From Bacteroidales bacterium (GTDB lineage: Bacteria > Bacteroidota > Bacteroidia > Bacteroidales > F082): 36,748 bases of DNA. The notes under the pieces are model-generated. The model did not search any database, was not told the origin of the DNA, and worked only from the letters and a program-made list of their open reading frames with translations. The position numbers were made by a program, and so were the translations under genes. Of this stretch, positions 24,771 to 31,601 are shown one piece after another; the first letter of the stretch is position 1, and each line of letters opens with the position of its first letter. The DNA lies in NCBI GenBank assembly GCA_024400395.1, contig JAKSMW010000019.1:1-36748 (forward strand), written 5' to 3'.

Positions 24771-24854
24771 TCAGTCATTTTCACCGAAAAAAGTGATGCG
24801 TATCACCATCATTCAGTCATTATGACCGAAAAAAGTGATGCGTATCACCATTTT
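24771..24854. repeat. 42-bp tandem duplication with palindrome GTGATGCGTATCAC
   Basis: Two copies (24771-24812, 24813-24854), each with TCAGTCATT, CACCG or GACCG, AAAAAA and the palindrome. On the minus strand each copy also encodes a 12-residue minicistron (MVIRITFFGHND and MVIRITFFGEND), probably by chance. Confidence 0.85.
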
Positions 24855-24898
24855 TGCAGGTTGCCAAAATAGTTTTTCATATAGGCGGCCCGCGGAAT

Positions 24899-24979
24899 CT
24901 TTAGTCTTTAGTCGTTAGTCGTTAGTCGTTAGCCCGTTGACCCTAAAAACTAAAGACTAACGACTAAAAACTAAAAACT
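24899..24979. repeat. TTAGTC/GACTAA hairpin at the 3' end of the beta-helix protein gene
   Basis: It abuts the stop codon of the minus-strand gene at 24980. Long imperfect stem with the conserved loop CGTTGACCCT; a likely terminator or 3' stabiliser. A half-hairpin GGCGGCCCGCGGAATC precedes it at about 24884. Confidence 0.75.
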
Positions 24980-27058
24980 TTATTCCATTTTCCTGAACTC
25001 CACTTTTTCGGGGCTGTAGAGTCTGATGGTGGTTGTGCCTTTCGTGACATCCACGGCGGGGCAGTCGTCGCATGGAACTCCCATCTCGCCGAGGGCGGAA
25101 TTATAAATCGCCTTGGCGGAAGCGATTGCAGCGAGGGCTTGTGCTTTGATGATTTCGATTTCATGCGGGTTGGCCGCCGCATTGATGGCATCAATCGCAT
25201 AAGTGGCGATGGCTATAATATCGGCATTGGTAACACCTATTATGGCAGCATTGATGGCGGCAATGGCTTCATTTTTTACATTGGTCATTTCATCTTTCAC
25301 TATTACATATCGTAATGCTGCGATATAAGATGCAATATCATTGTCGGTGTGTAATATTTCGTTTGTCGGAGGGGTAGTGTTGTCTGCATAAACGGTGAAC
25401 GCTGTAGCCACCTTGATGTTTGAGCCGGAACCTTCTTCTCCGCCACCGATACCAGCAGCATTTTGTCCACCATTTGCCGTAACCGTACCGCCATTGATGG
25501 TGATGTTTGAACCGGAACCTTCTTCACCACCACCGATGCCAGCAGCAGTGTCTCCACCTGTTGCCGTAATCGTGCCGCCATTGATGGTGATATTAGAACC
25601 AGAACCATTATATCCACCACCGATGCCGGCACCATGGTGACCACCATTTGCCGTAACCGTACCGCCATTGATGGTGATATTAGAGCCGCTACCATGATAT
25701 CCGCCACCGATGCTGGCACCGTCATATTCTCCGTTTGCGATAACTATACCGCCGTTGATGGTGATGTTAGAACCGTTACCATCTTCTCCACCACCGATGC
25801 CTGCACCAAATTTTCCACCGTTTGCAATGAGTTGGCCGGACTGGGCGGTCTGACCGTAGATGGTGAGAGACTTGCCGTCGCCTGATACGGTGATGCCGGC
25901 ATGTTTCTTTTCTCCCGTTGCCGTGAGTTTCGCACCGTCGGCAAGGATGAGGTGGACTTCGCCGTTGCAGACCGCACCTTTTGCGAGGGTGATGTCGGCA
26001 CCCTGCACTACATACCAGCCGGCAGACCAGGTGACCTTTTCGGAGGCATTCCTGATTATGGAGACATTGTCGTGCGTCTGCGGTTCACCATTGGCGTCGA
26101 TATACGCCACATTGTCGATTGACGACAGGGACTGTAGCGAATTTGAATATGTCAACACATCGCCGTCGTAACCGCGATACACGGTGCCGTGGCTGTTGTT
26201 CAGCACGGGGAAATTGTCAGTGTCCAATGTCTGATACCATTTCTGTGTGCCGTCGGTCACACTATAGTTGAGCATGTAGCACACTTCACCGGAAGCGAAG
26301 GCTGAGGCGGACTTTACCTCCACATTGGTAGCAGTTGGATTGCCATTCGGATCTGTCCATCCTATCGCATTCGTTGTTCCTGTTGAATTTATGCTTTTGG
26401 CATAGCAGTTCTCAATCGTTCCAGTCAAGGCACCGCAAACGAGGCCGCGGCTTCCGTTGCCGCTGACATTGCAGATTGAATAGCTGTCTTTTAGGACGGC
26501 ATTTGTAAAGACCGAGCCTGTCAGTCCGCCACCGTCACCAGAAGTCACATAGACTGCCACCTCACTCCAGCAGTTCTCTATCAGGCCATTTGCGAAGTCG
26601 CCGCAGATGCCGCCCACGTGGTCTTGGCCATAGAAGTAGCTGTCGCTGACGCCGAGGTCGTGGATATGCGCTCCGGATGCCGTCTTGCCGAAGAGACCAA
26701 CATTCTTCATCACTCCGTTATTAAAGTAAAGTCCGCTGATGGTGTGGCCGTTGCCGTTGAACTCGCCTGAATGGTCTTTGCCGTTCCCATTAAATCCGCC
26801 TATCGGGGTCCAAATAATTTGAGGAGTGCCGTTGAGGGTTCCGTCATCATTCAGCACGCCGCTGTTCACTACAATGTCCGCCATAAGCATGGCATTGGTC
26901 GATGCGTTTCCTGAGTTCACATGGTCGGCAAACCAGACGAGGTCTTCTTTCGTCTGCAATTGGTAGAAACCGTTCACTTGTTGAGGGTCCGCCCATGCAG
27001 TCATGCAGCACAGCAGGAGTGCTGCCGAGAATAATAGTTTTGTGATGTTCTTATTCAT
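24980..27058 (-). CDS. Exported GLUG/beta-helix repeat protein with conserved CxDCP...PEKVEF tail
   Basis: I use the ATG giving MNKNITKLLFSAALLLCCMT, a signal peptide ending AWA (692 residues); an ATG three codons upstream is also possible. A GLUG-like region follows (DHVGGICGDF, DGGGLTGSVF, GSRGLVCGALTGTIENCYA). Then come about five 27-residue Gly-rich units of the form SNITINGGTVTANGG..GAGIGGG, a predicted right-handed beta helix. An Ala/Ile-rich helical segment (DAINAAANPHEIEIIKAQAL) leads to the tail LGEMGVPCDDCPAVDVTKG..TIRLYSPEKVEF. It lacks a T9SS type A or B ending. Three other loci share the tail. It is a secreted surface protein of unknown function, and follows a DUF4143 ATPase gene on the same strand. 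Confidence 0.85.
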   Translation of the reverse strand: MNKNITKLLFSAALLLCCMTAWADPQQVNGFYQLQTKEDLVWFADHVNSGNASTNAMLMADIVVNSGVLNDDGTLNGTPQIIWTPIGGFNGNGKDHSGEFNGNGHTISGLYFNNGVMKNVGLFGKTASGAHIHDLGVSDSYFYGQDHVGGICGDFANGLIENCWSEVAVYVTSGDGGGLTGSVFTNAVLKDSYSICNVSGNGSRGLVCGALTGTIENCYAKSINSTGTTNAIGWTDPNGNPTATNVEVKSASAFASGEVCYMLNYSVTDGTQKWYQTLDTDNFPVLNNSHGTVYRGYDGDVLTYSNSLQSLSSIDNVAYIDANGEPQTHDNVSIIRNASEKVTWSAGWYVVQGADITLAKGAVCNGEVHLILADGAKLTATGEKKHAGITVSGDGKSLTIYGQTAQSGQLIANGGKFGAGIGGGEDGNGSNITINGGIVIANGEYDGASIGGGYHGSGSNITINGGTVTANGGHHGAGIGGGYNGSGSNITINGGTITATGGDTAAGIGGGEEGSGSNITINGGTVTANGGQNAAGIGGGEEGSGSNIKVATAFTVYADNTTPPTNEILHTDNDIASYIAALRYVIVKDEMTNVKNEAIAAINAAIIGVTNADIIAIATYAIDAINAAANPHEIEIIKAQALAAIASAKAIYNSALGEMGVPCDDCPAVDVTKGTTTIRLYSPEKVEFRKME
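25420..25800 (-). repeat. 81-bp in-frame tandem repeats coding ITINGG units
   Basis: About five degenerate 81-bp units encode SNITINGG..A.GG...GAGIGGG. Such repeats can change copy number by recombination. Confidence 0.8.
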
Positions 27059-27108
27059 TATCGTCATGTGTTTAATTTTCTTCAAAATTAAGTATGAATT
27101 TCGGGCGG

Positions 27109-27116
27109 CAAAGATA
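27109..27116 (-). promoter_or_regulatory. -7 box for the GLUG/beta-helix gene
   Basis: TATCTTTG followed by CCGCCC on the minus strand, 50 nt before the chosen ATG. Confidence 0.7.
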
Positions 27117-27131
27117 CGACAAAAATCTTTT

Positions 27132-27224
27132 TGATTCAAAGATTCAAAAATTTAAAGATTTAAACCTCTGAAACCTTGAAACCTTGAAACCTTGAAACCC
27201 TTGAATCTTTGAATCCTTAAATCT
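27132..27224. repeat. TTTCAA/TTGAAA simple repeat array
   Basis: Runs of GATTCAAAG, TTTAAAGAT and AACCTTGAA units fill the gap between an ATPase stop and the next promoter; no gene is present. Confidence 0.8.
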
Positions 27225-28499
27225 CTATGGTTTCAGGCAGCCGATGGGAATCACATATACGCCGTCTTTTCTGCGGTAGGCGAATTGTCCGACAGCGGTC
27301 ACGACCATAAGGAATGCCGGTTTCTTCATCTTGTCGGTATCAATTTTCTCTGCAAGTGTGTGCAATGTGGCTGCTGCTTTGTCGATATTATCCGGCCCGC
27401 CAAGTTTGATTTCTATCAATCCATAAGACCCGTTGCGTCTATGCAGGACAGCATCACATTCCAATCCGTTAACATCGCGGAAATGATAGATATTGCCGTC
27501 TAAAGCATCTGCATAAACACGCAAATCTCGGACAGCCATGTTTTCAAAAAGGAGTCCAAATGTCTGCAAATTGTTCACTATGTCTTTGGGGCTTGTTCCT
27601 AATGCTGCCGCCGCAATACTTGGATCGCTGAAATAGCGGACGTCCGAGGACTGAATTGCCGTCTTACTGCGCAGATTAGGATTCCATGCGGGCGAATCTT
27701 CCAACACAAAGAGTTTCTTCAATGCATCTACATAGTCGGAAATCGTCTCGTATGTAATGGATGCATTATCATTCTCTTTGATATCAGCGGCCATTTTATT
27801 GAAACTGACTGTCGCTGCTACATTCCGGGCGTATGAGCGAAGCAGCAATCGAGTCCGTTCACTATTGCGGCGTGTCTTGTCCACACGCTGAATATCCATT
27901 TTGTAAATGGTTTCATAGTAATCACGTGCCTGTTCCAACGCCACTCTTCCCGTCATGAAGGTGGCTTGAGGCCAACCTCCGCGACATAACAGGTAAGCTA
28001 TCTGATCCAAAGTCAGGGGATTATCCTGTGGCTCAATGTCTTTCCCTTCAAACAAGTCATCAAGAGACACGGAACCCGTTGACTCTCCCGATTCCCACAG
28101 ACTCATCGTTCGCATATTCAGTCTTCCGATGCGTCCGTTTCCGCTATGCCGTAGCTTATCTTGCTCTATCGGTGTGCTGCTGCCCGTGAGGATGAATTGT
28201 GCGACATCGCCTCGGTCATCCACTTCCGAGCGAACCATGTCCCACAATTCCGGAATGCTTTGCCATTCGTCTATCAGTTTTGGTGTTTCGCCTGCCAATA
28301 ACGACATCGGCTTGATTTGATATATTTCGAGAGCATCTCGCAGAATAGCGGTATTGCCTAAATCAAGCACACTTTTAGCCATTTGTTTGGCTGTCGTAGT
28401 CTTGCCACACCACTTGGGGCCTTCCAACAAAACGGCACCTTTCCCTTGTAGCTTTTGGTCAAGTAGAATATCCACTATTCGCTGTTTATATGTCCTCAT
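27225..28499 (-). CDS. AAA ATPase with DUF4143 domain (copy 1, intact)
   Basis: The start is the ATG giving MRTYKQRIVDILLDQKL (424 residues), just after the -7 box; upstream codons overlap the promoter. Walker A is GPKWCGKTTT (residues of about 27-36), Walker B PKLIDEWQ, and an arginine-finger-like LTGSSTP follows. The C-terminal DUF4143 has FRDVNGLECDAVLHRR and YGLIEIKLGG, giving a D..E-x-K PD-(D/E)XK-like core. Family members are cytosolic STAND-like ATPases of unknown substrate, often in accessory DNA. It is a clear paralogue of the gene at 35124-36404; both end VYVxPIGCLKP. A tail-family protein gene lies downstream. Confidence 0.9.
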   Translation of the reverse strand: MRTYKQRIVDILLDQKLQGKGAVLLEGPKWCGKTTTAKQMAKSVLDLGNTAILRDALEIYQIKPMSLLAGETPKLIDEWQSIPELWDMVRSEVDDRGDVAQFILTGSSTPIEQDKLRHSGNGRIGRLNMRTMSLWESGESTGSVSLDDLFEGKDIEPQDNPLTLDQIAYLLCRGGWPQATFMTGRVALEQARDYYETIYKMDIQRVDKTRRNSERTRLLLRSYARNVAATVSFNKMAADIKENDNASITYETISDYVDALKKLFVLEDSPAWNPNLRSKTAIQSSDVRYFSDPSIAAAALGTSPKDIVNNLQTFGLLFENMAVRDLRVYADALDGNIYHFRDVNGLECDAVLHRRNGSYGLIEIKLGGPDNIDKAAATLHTLAEKIDTDKMKKPAFLMVVTAVGQFAYRRKDGVYVIPIGCLKP

Positions 28500-28523
28500 A
28501 TCGGTATATTTTGAATTTGGCTG

Positions 28524-28531
28524 CAAAGGTA
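28524..28531 (-). promoter_or_regulatory. -7 box for DUF4143 ATPase copy 1
   Basis: TACCTTTG followed by CAGCC, 25 nt before the ATG. The palindromic array at 28555-28643 covers the -33 region and beyond. Confidence 0.75.
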
Positions 28532-28554
28532 CGAAAAATTTGATACATACAAAA

Positions 28555-28643
28555 TTATTCCGCAACTTTTGTAAAAGTTATTCCGCAACTTTTGTAAAAG
28601 TTATTCCGCAACTTTTGTAAAAGTTATTCCGCAACTTTAGTAA
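28555..28643. repeat. 23-bp palindromic iterons upstream of ATPase copy 1
   Basis: Three perfect copies and one partial copy of TTATTCCGCAACTTTTGTAA plus AAG at a strict 23-bp spacing. Each contains the inverted repeat AACTTTT-GT-AAAAGTT. The array begins 24 bp upstream of the -7 box. Confidence 0.92.
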
Positions 28644-28739
28644 AGATTTAAAGATTCAAAAGTTTCAAGGGTTTCAAAGTTTCAGGAGTTTCAAAGTTTC
28701 AGGAGTTTCAAAGTTTCAGGAGTTTCAAAGATTTAAAGA
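28644..28739. repeat. TTTCA-family simple repeat array
   Basis: Units such as GTTTCAGGAGTTTCAAA repeat about five times, flanked by GATTTAAAGATT. Confidence 0.85.
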
Positions 28740-28776
28740 TTCCGCGGGTCGCTGGTGATTTCGGCGGCTCGCGGAA
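28740..28776. terminator. GC-rich hairpin (TTCCGCG…CGCGGAA), copy 1
   Basis: A 7-bp perfect stem extendable with wobbles, loop containing GGTGATTTCGGCGG. Nearly identical over about 70 bp to 29545-29616, where it follows a tail-family gene. It is probably the terminator that accompanied the remnant at 28809-28867. Confidence 0.55.
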
Positions 28777-28808
28777 CCTTGATGATTTTACGGGGTTATC
28801 GACGCTGT

Positions 28809-28867
28809 TTATTCCGTTTTCCTGAACTCCATCATTGGCATCAATATGCACCACATTGTCGATTGAC
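28809..28867 (-). pseudogene. Deletion remnant of a GLUG/tail-family gene
   Basis: The last codons read MEFRKTE-stop, as in the 24980 gene (VEFRKME-stop). Directly upstream, a 34-bp stretch (28834-28867) matches 26090-26123 of that gene with four differences (coding SIDNVxxIDAN). Everything between, about 1.1 kb in the intact paralogue, is missing and the frame is broken at the junction. Confidence 0.7.
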
Positions 28868-28886
28868 TCAACTCTAAAGGGCACAA

Positions 28887-29333
28887 TTATTTGGCAAATT
28901 GCTCAAATCGAAAAACATAGTTGCTATTTTCATAAGACAAGGACAAATTACCGGTTGAGATAATATCCATCCCCATTACCATGTGCACCGGCAATGATGG
29001 GAGAACATCTACTTGAACACACCACTTGTCATTTTCCGACATCGCAACAATACATTCCGATTCCCATCCTTCTGCAACACCGGCACTACCTTCTACATGG
29101 ATTTCATCACCACGGTCGAGTTGCAGTACATCACTGACTTCTTGGCTAATGGCAGAGTGTTGAGACCCCGTATCCAAAATAGCATCAATTATACATTGCC
29201 TGCCAGTCAACGGATTCGCCAACAGACACGGAACGTATATCACGTCGCATTGGGCGGGTAAAACTAACTCTAACATATTCGTGTTCTTTTCCTGTAATAA
29301 TACTTTGTGCTTGTCGCCTTGGTCTATCACCAA
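28887..29333 (-). CDS. Retropepsin-like aspartic protease domain protein
   Basis: About 148 residues with the single-lobe aspartyl protease motif ILDTGSQHSAIS, then VHMVMGMDIISTGNLSLSY, the family's second conserved stretch. Such proteins act as dimers; substrates in bacteria are mostly unknown. The start is uncertain. The frame opens at a TTG or GTG (29333 or 29330), and the first ATG is at 29276. The promoter at 29418 and an ATG at 29406 (MKRLSQSICSKSENM) are in another frame that runs alongside. A 1-nt frameshift near 29335 would join that N-terminus to the protease. No signal peptide is seen. Confidence 0.75.
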   Translation of the reverse strand: MVIDQGDKHKVLLQEKNTNMLELVLPAQCDVIYVPCLLANPLTGRQCIIDAILDTGSQHSAISQEVSDVLQLDRGDEIHVEGSAGVAEGWESECIVAMSENDKWCVQVDVLPSLPVHMVMGMDIISTGNLSLSYENSNYVFRFEQFAK

Positions 29334-29417
29334 CCGGCAAACTGAATCCCATAAAATGTGTCATATTTTCAGATTTAGAGCAGATACTTTGTGATAGTCT
29401 TTTCATTTTCAGGCTGC

Positions 29418-29425
29418 AAAGATAC
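29418..29425 (-). promoter_or_regulatory. -7 box for the retropepsin-like gene
   Basis: TATCTTTG followed by CAGCC on the minus strand. Confidence 0.7.
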
Positions 29426-29437
29426 AACAATTTTTGG

Positions 29438-29544
29438 ATTCAAAGATTTAAAAATTTAAAGATTCAGGGGTTTCAGGGGTTTCAGAGGTTTCATAGTTTC
29501 AGGGGTTTCAAGGTTTCAAAGTTTCAGAGGTTTAAAGATTAAGA
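29438..29544. repeat. TTTCA-family simple repeat array
   Basis: GTTTCAGGG and GTTTCAAAG units between AAAGATTTAAA blocks. No coding sequence. Confidence 0.85.
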
Positions 29545-29581
29545 TTCCGCGGGTTGCCGGTGATTTCGGCGGCTCGCGGAA
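29545..29581. terminator. GC-rich hairpin (TTCCGCG…CGCGGAA), copy 2
   Basis: Same stem as 28740-28776, lying about 30 nt past the stop of the tail-family gene at 29615. Confidence 0.6.
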
Positions 29582-29614
29582 CCTTGATGTTTTTGCGGGC
29601 TTATCGTCGCTGTT

Positions 29615-29827
29615 TTACTGTTTCTTGAATTCCACTTTTTCAGGATTATACAGTCTGACGGTCTTGTCACCTTTCTTGATTTCCACCGTCGGACAGTCGG
29701 TGCAAGGTTCAGCCATTTCGCCGAGAAACTCCTTGACCGGGTCTGCGTATTCGCAATTGAAATATCCGCTATGCCAAAGGGTTGTACTATTGACCAGTCT
29801 GTCGTTTGCCAACCAGGTGGAAGGTAT
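29615..29827 (-). pseudogene. Tail part of a BspA/CxDCP-tail protein, behind a premature stop
   Basis: The frame continues that of 29828-30373 after an in-frame TAA. It encodes IPSTWLANDRLVNS, GYFNCEYADPVKEF and the conserved tail LGEMAEPCTDCPTVEIKKG..TVRLYNPEKVEF. The paralogue at 34678 reads LKIPSTW where this copy reads L-stop-IPSTW, so one AAA-to-TAA change cut the gene. The tail would only be made by read-through or internal initiation. Confidence 0.75.
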
Positions 29828-30389
29828 TTAAAGGGCGACCGGAGATTCGGCTGTGCCGATATCGCTTAAAGAAGCATTATCGAGCACCACAACCCCTGAA
29901 AATGTTACAGATGTTACATTGGTGCAAGTTGCGAATGCGTTATCTTTAATACTCGTCACACCTTTACCAAATGTGATTGTATTAAGGTTTGTGCAGTTTT
30001 GGAATGCATTATTTTCAATACTTCCTGCTTTTATAGTCAGATTGGTCAGTGATGTCCAACCTTTGAATGCTTCATATCCAATGTCGGTCACCGTGTTTGG
30101 CCATGCTACAGCAGTCAGGGTTGTGCTATTGGTAAATGCCCAATCACCAATGGTCGTTATATCGCCATCAAAAGAGATAACACCATAATCCTGCTCTGTA
30201 TAGTACGTACTATTGGCATCATTGTAAGTAGCGCCAAAAACGTTTTGATGATATGGCGTTATTTTTTGATGGTCAGATGACCTGTACATAATCTGGTTGT
30301 TGGCAGGCGTCGGCAGTGCCGGCGGTTCTTGTGCTTGCGCCAAGCACGCAGCAGTATATGACTGCAAGAACAAATAGAATTTTCTTCAT
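29828..30389 (-). pseudogene. BspA-type leucine-rich repeat protein with signal-peptide frameshift
   Basis: The ATG at 30389 gives a signal peptide start (MKKILFVLAVIYCCVLGA), but the mature protein is in another frame. That frame begins around AQAQEPPALPTPANNQIMY and runs through BspA repeats (ITTIGDWAFTNSTTLTAVAW, SIENNAFQNCTNLNTITFG) to GTAESPVAL-stop at 29828. So there is a frameshift between about 30340 and 30375 and a nonsense codon at the end. The intact ancestor would span 29615-30389: signal peptide, leucine-rich repeats and CxDCP tail. I see no promoter, so it may follow the gene at 30484. Confidence 0.75.
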
Positions 30390-30400
30390 TGATATTTTAA

Positions 30401-30447
30401 GATTCAAAGATTCAAGGGTTTCAAAGTTTCAGATGTTTCAAGTTTCG
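30401..30447. repeat. TTTCA-family simple repeat
   Basis: GATTCAAAG, GTTTCAAAG and GTTTCAGAT units between two minus-strand genes. Confidence 0.75.
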
Positions 30448-30483
30448 AAAAATGCCAAAATCGTGGTGTTTACTCTCAACCTT

Positions 30484-31226
30484 TTATCTAACAATAATCT
30501 TCTGCGTCTTGACTTCATTTCCAGTCATCCTCACGATGTATGCGCCGGTGGTGAGCTTGCTGACATCGACGCTCTGTCCGTGGATTTCTTCGCTGATGAC
30601 GACTCTTCCGAGGACGTCGAACACCTGGAGCGTGCCTTTGCCGTCGATGACCAGCTCTTTGCCGTACTGATACACGAACTGCCCGTTATCGTCGTTGCCG
30701 TTGCTGACACCGAGCCTCACCGTGAAACGGCTCTCACTGTCGGCGGGCGAGTTGAAGCCGTGCGCCGCGCCGGTTGTGAGGCTGCGTTCAATGTCTCCGG
30801 CATTGATTTTGCCATTGAATTCGAGTGTCGTGCTGTTTTCTATATGGTATATGTAGCCGACGCCTTTGTCGATTGTGGTGAAGTCGGGGTTGGCGATGAC
30901 TTGAGTGAAAAAGGTGCTTGCAAAAGCATTTTCTCCAATGCTTGTCACGGAATTCGGTATGGTGAGCGAGCCGGTCAAGCCTGTACAGTTATAAAGAGCA
31001 TGATCCTTAATGCTTGTCACGGAATAGGTCGTGCCTTCGCAGGTCACAGTGGCGGGAATGACAAAATCATGGGCGGTGAGGCCTGCGGTATGTCCCGTCA
31101 ACTCAACGGTGGGCGGGCTGGGTCTGTAACGCGGTAGTTCAGGCCATTAGATGTGAATTCTTCTTGCGCCTTCAGCGCGAAGCAGCCACACAGCATGGCT
31201 GCAAGGATAAAGAATATTTTTTTCAT
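30484..31226 (-). pseudogene. Second BspA/T9SS surface protein, frameshifted and internally deleted
   Basis: The ATG gives MKKIFFILAAMLCGCFALKA, almost the same signal peptide as the gene at 24043. The frame runs SNGLNYRVTDPARPPLS and stops at 31098. One base earlier the correct frame continues VELTGHTAGLTAHDFVIPAT, BspA repeats (LTGSLTIPNSVTSIGENAF) and a T9SS type A tail ending TQKIIVR. The site is a C-rich run (31109-31122). In the middle, AAHGFN jumps directly to SPADSESRF; the longer paralogue has about 185 residues between these points, so an in-frame deletion is inferred. The C-terminal 75 residues nearly match the 20682 gene. Confidence 0.78.
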
Positions 31227-31260
31227 TGCTGTCAGTTTTAATTCATTTTGAAATCGGCTG

Positions 31261-31268
31261 CAAAGGTA
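31261..31268 (-). promoter_or_regulatory. -7 box of the second BspA gene
   Basis: TACCTTTG followed by CAGCCGA, 35 nt before the ATG. Confidence 0.7.
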
Positions 31269-31280
31269 CGGAATTTTATA

Positions 31281-31325
31281 ACACGAGTTGCACAAGTTTT
31301 TAACACGAGTTGCACGAGTTTTTAA
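31281..31325 (-). repeat. ACTCGTG-type repeat (two units)
   Basis: Same as 24099-24143, upstream of the BspA promoter, within the duplicated segment. Confidence 0.85.
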
Positions 31326-31340
31326 ATACTGAATACCTAA

Positions 31341-31577
31341 TCACCTGTCCCCCTGATTACCTGATTTCCGTCCCTGCCATGTGCCGCGTTCCGCCATGCG
31401 TCTTTCTATCATCGCGAGCACGTGGTCGTAACGCAGGCTCTCCCACGGCTTCGAGACGAGGAAACGCGGCGGCACCTCGCCGGCGAAGCGTTCTATCACG
31501 ATGTCGATGCTGATCTTCTGCACACGCCCGCCGAAAACAAGTTTGAAATAGTCGCTGTAACTGTTAAAACGGCGCAT
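31341..31577 (-). pseudogene. TIGR01212-type radical SAM gene reduced to its two ends
   Basis: The 78-codon frame starts MRRFNSYSDYFKLVFGGRVQ, then KISID, the family's N-terminus. It passes directly into IVIERFAGEVPPRFLVSKPW, MIERRMAERGTWQGRK, the family's C-terminus. The whole radical SAM core (the CxxxCxxC loop and about 230 residues) is missing, but the frame is kept. The 3' half is about 95% identical to 24158-24318. It cannot be an active radical SAM enzyme. It starts 24 nt after the PreA-like stop. Confidence 0.82.
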
Positions 31578-31601
31578 CTTTATTATTAAGAAGATAGAAG
31601 T

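Noticed and set aside
24813-24851. Genes for the 12-residue peptides MVIRITFFGHND and MVIRITFFGEND
   Set aside because: They arise from a duplicated repeat unit, lack ribosome binding sites and are too short to support; kept only as part of the repeat.
28555-28643. Plasmid-type replication origin suggested by iterons
   Set aside because: No rep gene is nearby and the surroundings look chromosomal; a regulatory array is the simpler reading.
30316-31137. Plus-strand frame of 273 codons across the second BspA gene
   Set aside because: It mirrors the T9SS/BspA coding sequence and recurs opposite the paralogue at 20.6-21.1 kb, so it is a shadow.
24180-31510. Composite transposon bounded by the duplicated 340-bp segments
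   Set aside because: The duplicated segments are direct repeats made of gene ends, with no transposase, terminal inverted repeats or target duplications visible.
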